Positions 41,900 to 52,335 of a stretch of 64,000 nucleotides of DNA are shown here, piece by piece (the first letter of the stretch is position 1; each line of letters begins with the position of its first letter). The notes under the pieces were generated by a model that saw only the letters and a list, made by a program, of their open reading frames with translations, did no database searches and was not told the DNA's origin. The stretch lies in the NCBI GenBank assembly GCA_905221065.1, contig CAJNBS010000002.1, positions 201,135 to 265,134 of the forward strand, written 5' to 3'. A program made the position numbers and the translations under genes. This stretch comes from a bacterium (GTDB lineage: Bacteria > Bacillota > Bacilli > Lactobacillales > Streptococcaceae).

Positions 41900-44143
41900 A
41901 TGACTGAAATTATAAAAGCAAATCTTGAAAATGGTGTTCAAAAAATCCGTATCACGGCAGACAAAGGCTACCATCCAGCCCATATCCAACTTCAAAAAGG
42001 GGTTCCAGCTGAGATTACCTTTCATCGTGCAACTCCTTCAAACTGTTACAAGGAAATCCTTTTTGAAGAAGAAGGGATTCTAGAACCAATTGGCGTAGAC
42101 GAGGAGAAGACAATTCGTTTTACACCTCAAGAATTAGGCCAACATGAATTTTCTTGTGGCATGAAGATGCAAAAGGGAAGCTATACAGTCGTTCAGAAGA
42201 CTCGAAAATCTCTATCCCTCTTGCAACGTTTTTGGATTACTAGTATCTTTACTGTGCCTCTTGTGATTCTCATGATTGGGATGTTGACAGGTAGCATTAT
42301 TCACCAAGTCATGCATTGGGGAACCTTTTTAGCCACAACACCGATTATGTTGGTGGCGGGTGGTCCCTATATCCAAAGTGCTTGGGCTAGCTTTAAAAAG
42401 CACAATGCCAACATGGATACCTTGGTGGCTCTGGGAACCCTAGTGGCTTATTTCTATAGCCTAGTCGCCCTCTTTACTGGTCTTCCTGTTTACTTTGAAA
42501 GTGCTGGATTTATCCTCTTCTTTGTTCTTTTGGGAGCCGTTTTTGAGGAAAAAATGCGAAAAAACACTTCCCAAGCTGTGGAGAAATTGCTTGATTTGCA
42601 GGCTAAAACTGCAGAAGTCTTGCGTGAGGATAACTATGTTCAAGTTCCTTTGGAACAAGTCAAGGTAGGAGACCTGATTCGGGTACGTCCTGGAGAAAAG
42701 ATTGCGGTTGATGGGGTTGTAGTGGAAGGTGTGTCCAGTATTGATGAATCCATGGTGACAGGTGAGAGCCTGCCAGTGGACAAGACAGTGGGGGATACCG
42801 TCATTGGCTCCACCATCAATAATAGTGGAACACTTGTTTTTAGAGCAGAAAAAGTTGGTTCAGAGACTGTCTTGGCACAGATTGTGGATTTTGTGAAGAA
42901 AGCTCAGACAAGTCGTGCGCCGATTCAAGATTTGACAGATAAAATTTCAGGGATTTTTGTTCCAGCAGTTGTCATTTTAGGAATCGTGACCTTTTGGGTT
43001 TGGTTCGTCTTGCTCAGGGATAGTGTCGTCGTGCTTGGTGCGAGCTTTGTGTCCTCTCTTCTCTACGGAGTGGCGGTTTTGATTATCGCCTGCCCTTGTG
43101 CCTTGGGACTTGCAACACCGACAGCCCTTATGGTAGGGACAGGACGCAGTGCCAAGATGGGAGTTCTTCTCAAAAATGGAACCGTCTTACAGGAAATCCA
43201 GAAAGTTCAAACTATTGTCTTTGATAAGACCGGGACTTTGACGGAAGGAAAACCAGTGGTAACAGATATTATTGGTGACGAAGCAGAAGTGCTTGGCTTG
43301 GCAGCTTCCTTGGAAGAAGCTTCTCAACACCCACTGGCTGAAGCCATTGTTAAACGAGCGAGTGAAGCTGGACTTGAGTTGCAAACTGTGGAAAATTTCC
43401 AAGCCCTACACGGAAAAGGTGTTTCAGGGCAAATCAATGAGAACCAAGTTCTTCTTGGAAATGCTAAAATGTTGGATGGCATGAATATTTCTAGCACTTA
43501 TCAGGAAAAATTAGAAGAACTGGAAAAAGAAGCTAAGACAGTTGTGTTCTTGGCTGTTGAGAATGAAATCAAAGGCTTGCTTGCTTTGCAAGATATTCCT
43601 AAGGAAAATGCTAAGCTTGCCATCAATCAGCTAAAAAAACGTGGTCTTAAAACAGTCATGCTGACAGGAGATAATGCTGGTGTGGCGCGTGCTATTGCCA
43701 ATCAGATCGGAATAGATGAGGTCATTGCAGGTGTCTTGCCAGAAGAAAAAGCCCATGAAATCCATCAACTGCAACAGTCAGGCAAGGTAGCCTTTGTTGG
43801 GGACGGTATCAATGACGCTCCTGCCCTCAGTGTAGCAGATGTAGGGATTGCCATGGGAGCTGGAACAGATATTGCCATCGAGTCAGCAGATTTGGTGTTG
43901 ACAACCAATAATCTCTTAGGTGTGGTGCGTGCCTTTGACATGAGTAAGAAAACCTTTAATCGAATTCTGCTCAATCTTTTCTGGGCCTTTATCTACAATG
44001 TCGTTGGAATTCCGATAGCAGCAGGAGTCTTTTCAGGTGTTGGACTGGCCCTCAACCCAGAACTGGCAGGTCTAGCCATGGCCTTTAGTTCTGTATCTGT
44101 GCTGACCAGTTCCCTTCTGTTAAACTTTAGTAAAATAGATTAA
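41900..44143 (+). CDS. copA: Copper-exporting P1B-type ATPase
   Basis: A 747-residue Cu(I) efflux pump. Instead of the usual CxxC domain, the N-terminus (1-95) is a cupredoxin-like domain like CupA, ending in CGMKMQKG. Eight membrane helices follow with the transport motif CPC ([11 protein letters not shown]), phosphorylation motif DKTGTLT, HP motif SQHPLAEAI and hinge [10 protein letters not shown]. Its homology with CupA suggests a duplicated copper-transfer domain. Terminator follows. Confidence 0.95.
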   Translation: MTEIIKANLENGVQKIRITADKGYHPAHIQLQKGVPAEITFHRATPSNCYKEILFEEEGILEPIGVDEEKTIRFTPQELGQHEFSCGMKMQKGSYTVVQKTRKSLSLLQRFWITSIFTVPLVILMIGMLTGSIIHQVMHWGTFLATTPIMLVAGGPYIQSAWASFKKHNANMDTLVALGTLVAYFYSLVALFTGLPVYFESAGFILFFVLLGAVFEEKMRKNTSQAVEKLLDLQAKTAEVLREDNYVQVPLEQVKVGDLIRVRPGEKIAVDGVVVEGVSSIDESMVTGESLPVDKTVGDTVIGSTINNSGTLVFRAEKVGSETVLAQIVDFVKKAQTSRAPIQDLTDKISGIFVPAVVILGIVTFWVWFVLLRDSVVVLGASFVSSLLYGVAVLIIACPCALGLATPTALMVGTGRSAKMGVLLKNGTVLQEIQKVQTIVFDKTGTLTEGKPVVTDIIGDEAEVLGLAASLEEASQHPLAEAIVKRASEAGLELQTVENFQALHGKGVSGQINENQVLLGNAKMLDGMNISSTYQEKLEELEKEAKTVVFLAVENEIKGLLALQDIPKENAKLAINQLKKRGLKTVMLTGDNAGVARAIANQIGIDEVIAGVLPEEKAHEIHQLQQSGKVAFVGDGINDAPALSVADVGIAMGAGTDIAIESADLVLTTNNLLGVVRAFDMSKKTFNRILLNLFWAFIYNVVGIPIAAGVFSGVGLALNPELAGLAMAFSSVSVLTSSLLLNFSKID

Positions 44144-44168
44144 AAGCGGGCTTGCTCGCTTTTTTATT
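44142..44168 (+). terminator. Intrinsic terminator of the cop operon
   Basis: AAAGCGGGC (44143-44151) pairs with GCTCGCTTT (44154-44162), one G-U, 2-nt gap; T-run follows. The A-run overlaps the stop codon. Confidence 0.75.
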
Positions 44169-44179
44169 ATAAAACAGAA

Positions 44180-44298
44180 ACTAAAAACGTTTTCAAACTG
44201 TACTGTAATAGAGAATAAAAACTTCTGAGCAGATTCTTAGTAAACTAAAAATAAATGTGATAAATTAGTAGTGTAAAAATTTACTGAAACGTTTTCAA
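44180..44298. promoter_or_regulatory. Two cre-like sites upstream of spxB
   Basis: AACGTTTTCAAA occurs at 44186-44197 and 44288-44299, 102 bp apart. The first fits the cre pattern at 15 of 17 positions, the second at 14. CcpA control of spxB is known in pneumococcus. No convincing -35/-10 pair was found between them. Confidence 0.5.
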
Positions 44299-44355
44299 AA
44301 ACTATATGAAACCTTTTTTAGTAGATTTAAAAATATTTGAAGGAGAGTTATCATT

Positions 44356-46131
44356 ATGACTCAAGGGAAAATTACTGCATCTGCAGCAATGCTTAATGTA
44401 TTGAAAACATGGGGCGTAGACACAATCTACGGTATCCCATCAGGAACACTCAGCTCATTGATGGACGCTTTGGCTGAAGACAAAGATATCCGCTTCTTGC
44501 AAGTTCGCCACGAAGAAACAGGTGCTCTTGCAGCGGTTATGCAAGCTAAATTCGGCGGCTCAATCGGGGTTGCAGTTGGTTCAGGTGGTCCAGGTGCGAC
44601 TCACTTGATTAACGGTGTTTACGATGCAGCTATGGATAACACTCCATTCCTAGCAATCCTTGGATCACGTCCAGTGAACGAACTCAACATGGATGCTTTC
44701 CAAGAATTGAACCAAAACCCAATGTACAACGGTATCGCTGTTTACAACAAACGTGTAGCTTACGCTGAGCAATTACCAAAAGTAATCGACGAAGCTTGCC
44801 GTGCTGCAGTTTCTAAAAAAGGTCCAGCTGTTGTTGAAATTCCAGTAAACTTCGGTTTCCAAGAAATCGACGAAAACTCATACTATGGATCAGGTTCATA
44901 CGAGCGTTCATTCATCGCTCCTGCTTTGAACGAAACTGAAATCGACAAAGCTGTTGAAATCTTGAACAATGCTGAACGTCCAGTTATCTATGCTGGTTAC
45001 GGTGGTGTTAAAGCTGGTGAAGTGATCACTGAATTGTCACGTAAAATCAAAGCACCAATCATCACAACTGGTAAAAACTTTGAAGCTTTCGAATGGAACT
45101 ATGAAGGTTTGACAGGTTCTGCTTACCGTGTTGGTTGGAAACCAGCCAACGAAGTGGTCTTTGAAGCAGACACAGTTCTTTTCCTTGGTTCAAACTTCCC
45201 ATTTGCTGAAGTTTACGAAGCCTTCAAGAACACTGAAAAATTCATCCAAGTCGATATCGACCCTTACAAACTTGGTAAACGTCATGCCTTAGACGCTTCA
45301 ATCCTTGGTGATGCAGGTCAAGCAGCGAGAGCAATCCTTGACAAAGTGAATCCAGTTGAATCTACTCCATGGTGGCGTGCAAACGTTAAGAATAACCAAA
45401 ACTGGCGTGATTACATGAACAAAATCGAAGGTAAAACTGAGGGTGAATTGCAATTGTATCAAGTTTACAATGCAATCAACAAACATGCTGATCAAGACGC
45501 TATCTACTCAATCGACGTCGGTGACACTACTCAAACATCTACTCGTCACCTTCACATGACACCTAAGAACATGTGGCGTACATCTCCACTCTTTGCGACA
45601 ATGGGTATTGCCCTTCCTGGTGGTATCGCTGCTAAGAAAGACAATCCAGATCGCCAAGTATGGAACATCATGGGTGACGGTGCATTCAACATGTGCTACC
45701 CAGACGTTATCACAAACGTTCAATACGACCTTCCAGTTATCAATGTTGTCTTCTCAAATGGTAAATATGCCTTCATCAAGGACAAATACGAAGACACAAA
45801 CAAACACTTGTTTGGTTGTGACTTCCCTAATGCTGACTATGCGAAAATCGCTGAAGCTCAAGGAGCTGTTGGATTTACAGTTGACCGTATCGAAGACATC
45901 GATGCAGTTGTTGCAGAAGCTGTTAAATTGAACAAAGAAGGTAAAACTGTTGTTATCGATGCTCGCATCTCTCAACACCGTCCACTTCCAGTAGAAGTAC
46001 TTGAATTGGATCCAAAACTTCACTCAGAAGAAGCAATCAAAGCCTTCAAGGAAAAATACGAAGCAGAAGAACTCGTACCATTCCGTCTCTTCTTGGAAGA
46101 AGAAGGATTGCAATCACGCGCAATTAAATAA
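44356..46131 (+). CDS. spxB: Pyruvate oxidase
   Basis: A 591-residue TPP- and FAD-dependent enzyme that converts pyruvate, phosphate and O2 to acetyl-phosphate, CO2 and H2O2. TPP motif [19 protein letters not shown], the catalytic glutamate in [10 protein letters not shown] and a central FAD domain ([10 protein letters not shown] onward) are intact. Codon use is that of a very highly expressed gene. AAGGAGAG lies before the ATG. It is the major H2O2 source of pneumococcus. Transcribed alone; a degenerate BOX and a terminator follow. Confidence 0.95.
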   Translation: MTQGKITASAAMLNVLKTWGVDTIYGIPSGTLSSLMDALAEDKDIRFLQVRHEETGALAAVMQAKFGGSIGVAVGSGGPGATHLINGVYDAAMDNTPFLAILGSRPVNELNMDAFQELNQNPMYNGIAVYNKRVAYAEQLPKVIDEACRAAVSKKGPAVVEIPVNFGFQEIDENSYYGSGSYERSFIAPALNETEIDKAVEILNNAERPVIYAGYGGVKAGEVITELSRKIKAPIITTGKNFEAFEWNYEGLTGSAYRVGWKPANEVVFEADTVLFLGSNFPFAEVYEAFKNTEKFIQVDIDPYKLGKRHALDASILGDAGQAARAILDKVNPVESTPWWRANVKNNQNWRDYMNKIEGKTEGELQLYQVYNAINKHADQDAIYSIDVGDTTQTSTRHLHMTPKNMWRTSPLFATMGIALPGGIAAKKDNPDRQVWNIMGDGAFNMCYPDVITNVQYDLPVINVVFSNGKYAFIKDKYEDTNKHLFGCDFPNADYAKIAEAQGAVGFTVDRIEDIDAVVAEAVKLNKEGKTVVIDARISQHRPLPVEVLELDPKLHSEEAIKAFKEKYEAEELVPFRLFLEEEGLQSRAIK

Positions 46132-46135
46132 TTCC

Positions 46136-46234
46136 TCTCGTCGAAAATCAAATTTAAACTGTGTTATCTTCACCTTGCCGTACTTCAGTACTGCCTGCGG
46201 TTCGATGCCTTGTTTATTCTTTGATTTTCTTAGA
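46136..46234. repeat. Degenerate BOX element after spxB
   Basis: TCGAAAATCAAATTTAAACT, CCTTGCCGTACTTCAGTAC and TTTGATTTTCTTAGAG correspond to the successive words of intact BOX copies in this window, with many changes. Confidence 0.65.
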
Positions 46235-46245
46235 GCGAAACTTGA

Positions 46246-46272
46246 AAAGATCGGAGTAATCCGGTCTTTTTA
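46246..46272 (+). terminator. Terminator upstream of the VOC gene
   Basis: AAAAGATCGGA and TCCGGTCTTTT pair around GTAA (one mismatch), with Ts after. A near-identical copy lies at 46691-46717. Confidence 0.7.
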
Positions 46273-46285
46273 TGGAGGATAGTAA

Positions 46286-46633
46286 ATGAACTTAAACCAA
46301 TTAGATATTATCGTTTCAAATGTTCCTCAAGTCTGTGCTGACTTGGAGCGTATTTTGGATAAAAAAGCTGATTATGTTGACGATGGTTTTGCTCAGTTCA
46401 CGATTGGCAATCACTGCCTCATGTTGTCACAAAATCATTTGGTTCCTTTGGAAAACTTTCAGTCAGGAATCATTCTTCATATTGAGGTTGAGGATGTAGA
46501 TGAGAACTACCAACGGTTGAAAGAGATTGGTGTCGAGATTTTACACGGTCCTTGTGAAACGGATTGGGGAACAGAGTCCTTATTAGTTAAAGGCCCTGCT
46601 GGCCTAGTGATTGATTTTTATCGTATGAAATAG
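46286..46633 (+). CDS. VOC-superfamily (glyoxalase/bleomycin-resistance-like) protein
   Basis: A 115-residue single VOC module: LDIIVSNVPQ at the start, a central IILHIEVEDVDENYQRL and the C-terminal GPAGLVIDFYR. Such proteins bind metals and act as dioxygenases, glyoxalases or drug-binding proteins; the specific role is not visible. GGAGGATAG precedes the ATG. The gene is bounded on both sides by copies of the same terminator sequence. Confidence 0.8.
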   Translation: MNLNQLDIIVSNVPQVCADLERILDKKADYVDDGFAQFTIGNHCLMLSQNHLVPLENFQSGIILHIEVEDVDENYQRLKEIGVEILHGPCETDWGTESLLVKGPAGLVIDFYRMK

Positions 46634-46690
46634 GTAATGCTATTATCAAATTTTTATCTAAAAATTTAAACATTCTTGGAGCAGAACTTG

Positions 46691-46719
46691 AAAAGATCGG
46701 AGCAATCCGGTCTTTTTCT
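46691..46719 (+). terminator. Terminator after the VOC gene (second copy of the same hairpin)
   Basis: GATCGGAGCAATCCGGTC followed by five Ts; it differs from the copy at 46249 by one loop base. Confidence 0.75.
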
Positions 46720-46831
46720 TATCACCAGACTGCGATAGTTTATATTTTTATAACAAAATTCTCAAACTCTGGCTTGTTTTTGCATCAAATTATAAAATAG
46801 AAAGCATAAAAGAATAAAAGAGGTTTTGAAA

Positions 46832-47092
46832 ATGTCTGAAAAACAAATGAAAGTGTTGGGGTGGCTAGCGACCTTCATGTCCGTTATGATGTATGTGTCT
46901 TACTTCCCACAAATCATGAATAATCTTGCCGGTCAAAAAGGGAATTTTATCCAGCTCTTGGTTGCATCTATTAACTGTAGTCTCTGGATTTACTACGGTC
47001 TTTTCAAGAAGGAAAGAGATATTCCCCTTGCTGCTGCCAATGCACCTGGTATTGTCTTTGGTCTAGTAACGGCTATCACAGCTTTGATTTAA
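46832..47092 (+). CDS. SemiSWEET sugar transporter
   Basis: An 86-residue protein with three membrane helices and the PQ motif (VSYFPQIMNN), typical of SemiSWEET, which dimerises to form a bidirectional sugar channel. A second conserved site, ASINCSLWIYYGLFK, lies in helix 2. AAGAGG is 8 nt before the ATG at 46832; the in-frame TTG at 46826 is too close. The neighbouring phospho-glucosidase suggests sugar metabolism, but substrate is unknown. Confidence 0.85.
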   Translation: MSEKQMKVLGWLATFMSVMMYVSYFPQIMNNLAGQKGNFIQLLVASINCSLWIYYGLFKKERDIPLAAANAPGIVFGLVTAITALI

Positions 47093-47096
47093 AAAG

Positions 47097-47119
47097 AAGA
47101 CTGGTTTCAGTCTTTTTTT
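47097..47119 (+). terminator. Terminator after SemiSWEET
   Basis: AAGACTG (47097-47103) pairs with CAGTCTT (47108-47114), followed by Ts. Confidence 0.75.
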
Positions 47120-47185
47120 CGTACATGTAAGCAAGAACAGTACCATCATTACCCAGATAGTTACTAACTTTTTATCTATTTTTAG

Positions 47186-47191
47186 TATAAT
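47186..47191 (+). promoter_or_regulatory. -10 box of the GH1 gene
   Basis: TATAAT 30 bp before the start; only a weak TTACTA (47161-47166) as -35. Confidence 0.5.
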
Positions 47192-47211
47192 AGAAGTAAT
47201 AAATCAAGTGA

Positions 47212-48660
<1,449 letters not shown>

Positions 48661-48721
48661 AGCACATTTGTTCACTATTTTTATAAAATCTTCTCTCTAC
48701 TTTATATAATAGGAAAAAGAG

Positions 48722-48750
48722 TTCAATTAGACCTAGCTTTTTGCTATAAT
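48722..48750 (+). promoter_or_regulatory. Promoter of manA
   Basis: TTCAAT (48722-48727), 17-bp spacer, TATAAT (48745-48750) with TG at 48742-48743. Confidence 0.65.
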
Positions 48751-48780
48751 GAGGGGAGAAAAATCAGACAGGAGAAGAAG

Positions 48781-49725
48781 ATGTCAGAACCATTATTTTT
48801 ACAATCAGTTATGCAAGAAAAAATCTGGGGTGGAACCAAGCTACGTGATGAGTTTGGCTACGACATCCCAAGTGAAAAAATCGGAGAATATTGGGCCATC
48901 TCAGCCCATCCAAATGGAGTCTCTAAAGTTGCCAATGGTCGCTACAAGGGAACAGACCTCGCTACTTTGTATGCGGAACACCGTGAATTATTTGGCAATC
49001 GTCCAGAACCTGTATTTCCACTTTTGACTAAGATTCTGGATGCCAACGACTGGCTCAGTGTTCAAGTTCACCCAGACGATGCCTATGGTCTAGAAAATGA
49101 AGGCGAGCTCGGAAAAACAGAATGCTGGTATATCATCGCTGCAGATGAAGGTTCAGAGATTATCTATGGCCACAATGCCAAATCAAAAGAAGAACTCCGC
49201 CAGCAAATCGAGGACAAGAACTGGGATGCCTTGTTGACAAAAGTGCCTGTAAAGGCTGGAGATTTCTTCTATGTACCAAGTGGCACCATGCACGCCATCG
49301 GAGCAGGTATATTAATCCTTGAAACCCAGCAATCTAGCGATACCACTTACCGTGTCTATGACTTTGACCGTAAGGATGATAATGGTAACTTGCGTGAACT
49401 TCACCTTGAAAAATCAATTGATGTTTTGAACATTGGCGAGCCTGCCAATAGCCGTCCTGTAACTATCAAAGCAGATGATTTGCGTTCCACTCTTCTTGTA
49501 TCCAATGATTTCTTCGCAGTTTACAAGTGGGAAATTACTGGAAAAGTTGACTTTGAAAAGACTGCTGACTACAGCTTGTTTAGTGTCTTGGCTGGTCAAG
49601 GTCACCTCACTGTTGACGGAAAAAACTATCCGATCCAAAAAGGTAGCCACTTTATCCTACCAAGTGATGTTCAAGCTTGGACTTTGGAAGGGCAAGGTTT
49701 GGAATTAATTGTTAGCCATCCATAA
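48781..49725 (+). CDS. manA: Mannose-6-phosphate isomerase, class I
   Basis: A 314-residue cupin-type zinc enzyme interconverting mannose-6-P and fructose-6-P. Signature elements: PLLTKILDANDWLSVQVHPDD with the zinc-binding QVHPDD, and the later FYVPSGTMHAIG. AGGAGAAG precedes the ATG. Transcribed alone; ends at a terminator shared with the convergent transporter gene. Confidence 0.95.
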   Translation: MSEPLFLQSVMQEKIWGGTKLRDEFGYDIPSEKIGEYWAISAHPNGVSKVANGRYKGTDLATLYAEHRELFGNRPEPVFPLLTKILDANDWLSVQVHPDDAYGLENEGELGKTECWYIIAADEGSEIIYGHNAKSKEELRQQIEDKNWDALLTKVPVKAGDFFYVPSGTMHAIGAGILILETQQSSDTTYRVYDFDRKDDNGNLRELHLEKSIDVLNIGEPANSRPVTIKADDLRSTLLVSNDFFAVYKWEITGKVDFEKTADYSLFSVLAGQGHLTVDGKNYPIQKGSHFILPSDVQAWTLEGQGLELIVSHP

Positions 49726-49728
49726 AAA

Positions 49729-49765
49729 AGAAAGGGCCTGAGTTCATTACTCAAGTCCTTTTTGA
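49729..49765. terminator. Bidirectional terminator between manA and NSS transporter
   Basis: AAAGGGCCTGAGT and ACTCAAGTCCTTT form an imperfect stem around a short loop, with A-run before and T-run after. Confidence 0.7.
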
Positions 49766-51106
49766 TTACATAAATTGGGCGATAAAGACCACAATGATGA
49801 TGATAGGAATGATAAAGCGAAGAAGGAAGAGCCAGACTTGGAAAAGTCCCTGTTTCCATGTTCTTTCATCAAGATGGAGTTCCTCCATAGCAAGAGCCTT
49901 TTTGAAGATGTAGCCTGTAAAAAGTGAAAGGCAGAGGGCTCCAAATGGCATGAGGAGATTGGAAACCAAGAAGTCCATAGCGTCAAAGAAGGTCTTTCCA
50001 AAGATGTGAACATCCGCCATAACACCGTAAGATAGGGCTGAAGGAATTCCAAAGACAAAGGTCAAGATTCCTAAAATGGTGCTCCACTTGGCACGCTTGC
50101 TGTTGTCCTGATTGGTGATATTGCCTACATTGATTTCCAGCATCACGACAGAAGAAGTGACCGTCGCAAAGAGGAAGAGCAAGAGGAATAGGATGTAGAA
50201 AATGGTTCCAAAAGGCATCTTATCAAAGAGTTGAGGCAAGACGATAAAGAGCAGGCTTGGTCCCCCTTCAGACTGGATATTGAAGGCTGACATGGCTGGG
50301 AAAATAGCTAGTCCTGCCATGATGGATACTGAGATGTTCATGGCTACGATGGAAATACCTGACTGGACCAGATTGGTTTTCTTGTCCAAGTAAGAAGCAT
50401 AGGTCAGCATGGCTGTCACCCCTAGCGAGAGGGCAAAGAAAGATTGTCCCAGAGCATAGAGGAGACCAGCACTAGTTAGTTTTGAAAAGTCTGGTTTGAG
50501 GAAGTAGAGAACCCCTTCCGTGGCATTTGGTAAGCTGAGAGAACGACCGATGATGACGACAAAGATGATAAAGAGCAGGGGCATCATGACTTTCGAAGCT
50601 CTTTCAATTCCTTTTTGAACCCCACGTGATACAATGAAGATATTCAACAAGATAAAGGCCGCTTGAGCTCCTAGGGCAATGGCTGGATTTGAAATGATTG
50701 AAGTAAATAACTGAGCATAATCACCCGTTCCGCCAAGATGGAACAATTTTCCAAACTCAATACCCAGATAAACTAGAATCCATCCTCCAATAACACTGTA
50801 AAAAGATAAGAGGATAAAGAGAGCAAAGGCACCAATCCAACCGATAAAATTGTATTTGCTATTCTTACCAAGTTTTCCAAAGGTTTTGATTGCTGAAACG
50901 CCAGCACTTCGGCCGAGGGCAAATTCAGCTAGCAAAAGAGGGAAACCGATTAAAATAGTGGAAATGAGAAAGACAAGTAAAAAGCCTCCTCCACCGTTAG
51001 CAGCAGTCATATAAGGGAATTTCCAAACGGCACCAAGTCCGATGGCTGAACCAGCAGATGCTAGGATGAAGCCTAGTTTAGAACCCCATTGCGATTTTTC
51101 AGACAT
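49766..51106 (-). CDS. Sodium-dependent transporter (NSS/SNF family)
   Basis: A 446-residue Na+ symporter of the neurotransmitter:sodium symporter family with about 11-12 helices. The N-terminal WGSKLGFILASAGSAIGLGAVWKFPYM is the sodium/substrate site of helix 1, as in LeuT. Substrate is probably an amino acid or indole-type compound; not specified by the sequence. AGGAG precedes the ATG at 51106; a longer in-frame reading would start inside the leader hairpin. The mRNA leader (51107-51206) is structured. Confidence 0.9.
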   Translation of the reverse strand: MSEKSQWGSKLGFILASAGSAIGLGAVWKFPYMTAANGGGGFLLVFLISTILIGFPLLLAEFALGRSAGVSAIKTFGKLGKNSKYNFIGWIGAFALFILLSFYSVIGGWILVYLGIEFGKLFHLGGTGDYAQLFTSIISNPAIALGAQAAFILLNIFIVSRGVQKGIERASKVMMPLLFIIFVVIIGRSLSLPNATEGVLYFLKPDFSKLTSAGLLYALGQSFFALSLGVTAMLTYASYLDKKTNLVQSGISIVAMNISVSIMAGLAIFPAMSAFNIQSEGGPSLLFIVLPQLFDKMPFGTIFYILFLLLFLFATVTSSVVMLEINVGNITNQDNSKRAKWSTILGILTFVFGIPSALSYGVMADVHIFGKTFFDAMDFLVSNLLMPFGALCLSLFTGYIFKKALAMEELHLDERTWKQGLFQVWLFLLRFIIPIIIIVVFIAQFM

Positions 51107-51131
51107 AGTTAAACTCCTAAAATTAGTATTA

Positions 51132-51196
51132 CAAAAGAAAAAGCTACTGCCCTTGGCAAATAGCCTCATAAGTACTCAAAATGAGCCTTTCTTTTG
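51132..51196 (-). promoter_or_regulatory. Structured leader with terminator-like arm upstream of NSS transporter
   Basis: In the transcript a perfect 9-bp outer stem (51196-51188 with 51140-51132) encloses two arms: CTCAT/ATGAG and a longer GCTA..TGCC/GGCA.TAGC hairpin. The second arm is followed by T5CT4, so it can act as an intrinsic terminator, while the outer stem would sequester that U-tract. This is the layout of an attenuator or riboswitch; no known class recognised. Confidence 0.55.
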
Positions 51197-51212
51197 ATTG
51201 ATAGACTTGACT

Positions 51213-51241
51213 ATCCTATCATGTTTTCTAAGGTCTGTCAA
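51213..51241 (-). promoter_or_regulatory. Promoter of the NSS transporter
   Basis: On the minus strand TTGACA (51241-51236), 17-bp spacer, TAGGAT (51218-51213), with TG at the extended -10 position. Confidence 0.75.
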
Positions 51242-51290
51242 GAAAACCATTTTCATGTTATGATAAAGTAAAAAAATTTCGCAAAAACGC

Positions 51291-51321
51291 TTGACTCTGA
51301 CCTAAGGGGAGGGGTTATACT
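51291..51321 (+). promoter_or_regulatory. MerR-type promoter with 19-bp spacer
   Basis: TTGACT (51291-51296) and TATACT (51316-51321) are separated by 19 bp. The spacer ACCTAAGGGGAGGGGT resembles the CCCCTAAGGGGAGG dyad of TipA/BmrR-type operators. The long spacer is the hallmark of promoters that MerR proteins activate by DNA distortion, implying autoregulation. Confidence 0.75.
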
Positions 51322-51330
51322 ATCAATGTA

Positions 51331-51436
51331 ATACTCTTCGAAAATCAAATTCAAACCACGTCAGCGTCGCCTTGCCGTACTCAAGTACAGCCTGCGGCTA
51401 GCTTCCTAGTTTGCTCTTTGATTTTCATTGAGTATA
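51331..51436. repeat. BOX element in the merR leader
   Basis: A 106-bp BOX of the short type, from ATACTCTTCG to TTGAGTATA, containing CGTCAGCGTCGCCTTGCCGT (complement of the BOX-PCR primer region). It begins about 3 nt after the predicted transcription start and ends directly at the ribosome-binding site. Confidence 0.9.
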
Positions 51437-51447
51437 AGGAGGAAATC

Positions 51448-52188
51448 ATGTACCATATAAAAGAAGCTGCGCAGCTTTCAGGTGTCTCTGTCAAGACCCT
51501 GCACCACTACGACAAGATAGGACTCTTGGTTCCCTTAAAGTCGGAAAACGGCTATCGAACCTATAGCCAAGAGGATTTGGAGCGACTTCAGGTTATTCTG
51601 TATTATAAATATCTTGGCTTTTCTTTAGAAAAAATAGCAGAGCTATTAAAGGAAGAAAGGACAGATTTATTGCCCCATCTGACCAGGCAGTTGGACTATT
51701 TGACTCGAGAAAGGGAACATCTGGATACCTTGATTTCCACCTTGCAAAAAACCATTCAAGAACAAAAAGGAGAAAGAGAAATGAGCATTCAAGAGAAATT
51801 TGCTGGATTTAACTACCAAGACCATCAAAAATACCACCAAGAGGCGGTAGAGAAGTATGGACAAGAAGTTATGGATCAAGCACTGGAGCGCCAAAAAGGT
51901 CACGAAGACGAGGCTACGGTTGCCTTTAACCAAGTCTTTCAAGCCTTGGCACAAAATCTTCAATCTGGTCTACCTGTAACAGCAACCGAAAACCAAGAAG
52001 AAGCAGCCAAACTCTTGCAAGCCATCCGTACTTATGGATTTGACTGCTCTATTGAGGTCTTTGGTCATATTGGAAAAGGCTATGTCTATAATCCAGAGTT
52101 TAAGGAAAACATTGACAAATTTGGAACAGGAACAGCCCAGTACACATCAGATGTCATTGCCCACTATGTCCAAACTCATACTCAATGA
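51448..52188 (+). CDS. MerR-family regulator with TipAS effector domain
   Basis: A 246-residue activator. Residues 1-70 are a MerR winged helix (YHIKEAAQLSGVSVKTLHHYDKIGLL), 75-110 a dimerisation coiled coil, and 115-246 a TipAS-type drug-binding domain (FAGFNYQDHQKYHQEAVEKYG, later TYGFDCSIEVFGHIGKGY). Proteins of this kind bind thiopeptides or other toxic compounds and activate their own promoter. AAGGAGG is 5 nt before the ATG. The last codons and the stop lie inside the downstream BOX element. Confidence 0.9.
   Translation: MYHIKEAAQLSGVSVKTLHHYDKIGLLVPLKSENGYRTYSQEDLERLQVILYYKYLGFSLEKIAELLKEERTDLLPHLTRQLDYLTREREHLDTLISTLQKTIQEQKGEREMSIQEKFAGFNYQDHQKYHQEAVEKYGQEVMDQALERQKGHEDEATVAFNQVFQALAQNLQSGLPVTATENQEEAAKLLQAIRTYGFDCSIEVFGHIGKGYVYNPEFKENIDKFGTGTAQYTSDVIAHYVQTHTQ
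51781..52188 (+). CDS. Candidate internal TipAS short form
   Basis: Within the MerR frame, AAGGAG (51767-51772) lies 8 nt before an in-frame ATG at 51781. Translation there would give a 135-residue protein made only of the drug-binding domain. The Streptomyces tipA gene makes exactly such a pair (TipAL and TipAS) from one frame; here it is inferred from the start signal alone. Confidence 0.5.
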   Translation: MSIQEKFAGFNYQDHQKYHQEAVEKYGQEVMDQALERQKGHEDEATVAFNQVFQALAQNLQSGLPVTATENQEEAAKLLQAIRTYGFDCSIEVFGHIGKGYVYNPEFKENIDKFGTGTAQYTSDVIAHYVQTHTQ

Positions 52189-52282
52189 AAATCAAAAAGC
52201 AAACTAGGAAACTAGCCGCAGGCTGTACTTGAGTACGGCAAGACGACGTTGACGCAGTTTGAATTTGATTTTCGAAGAGTAT
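52178..52282. repeat. BOX element, inverted, overlapping the 3' end of merR
   Basis: It runs from ATACTCAATGAAAATC to TTCGAAGAGTAT, the reverse orientation of the copy upstream of merR. The merR stop TGA (52186-52188) is part of it. Confidence 0.88.
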
Positions 52283-52292
52283 CAGACAAAAT

Positions 52293-52322
52293 AAAATCGG
52301 AGGAGTAATCTTCCGATTTTTA
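52293..52322. terminator. Terminator between merR and DUF1697 gene
   Basis: AAAATCGGAGGA (52293-52304) pairs with TCTTCCGATTTT (52309-52320), GTAA loop, Ts after. Confidence 0.8.
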
Positions 52323-52335
52323 CTAAATTTAAGTA

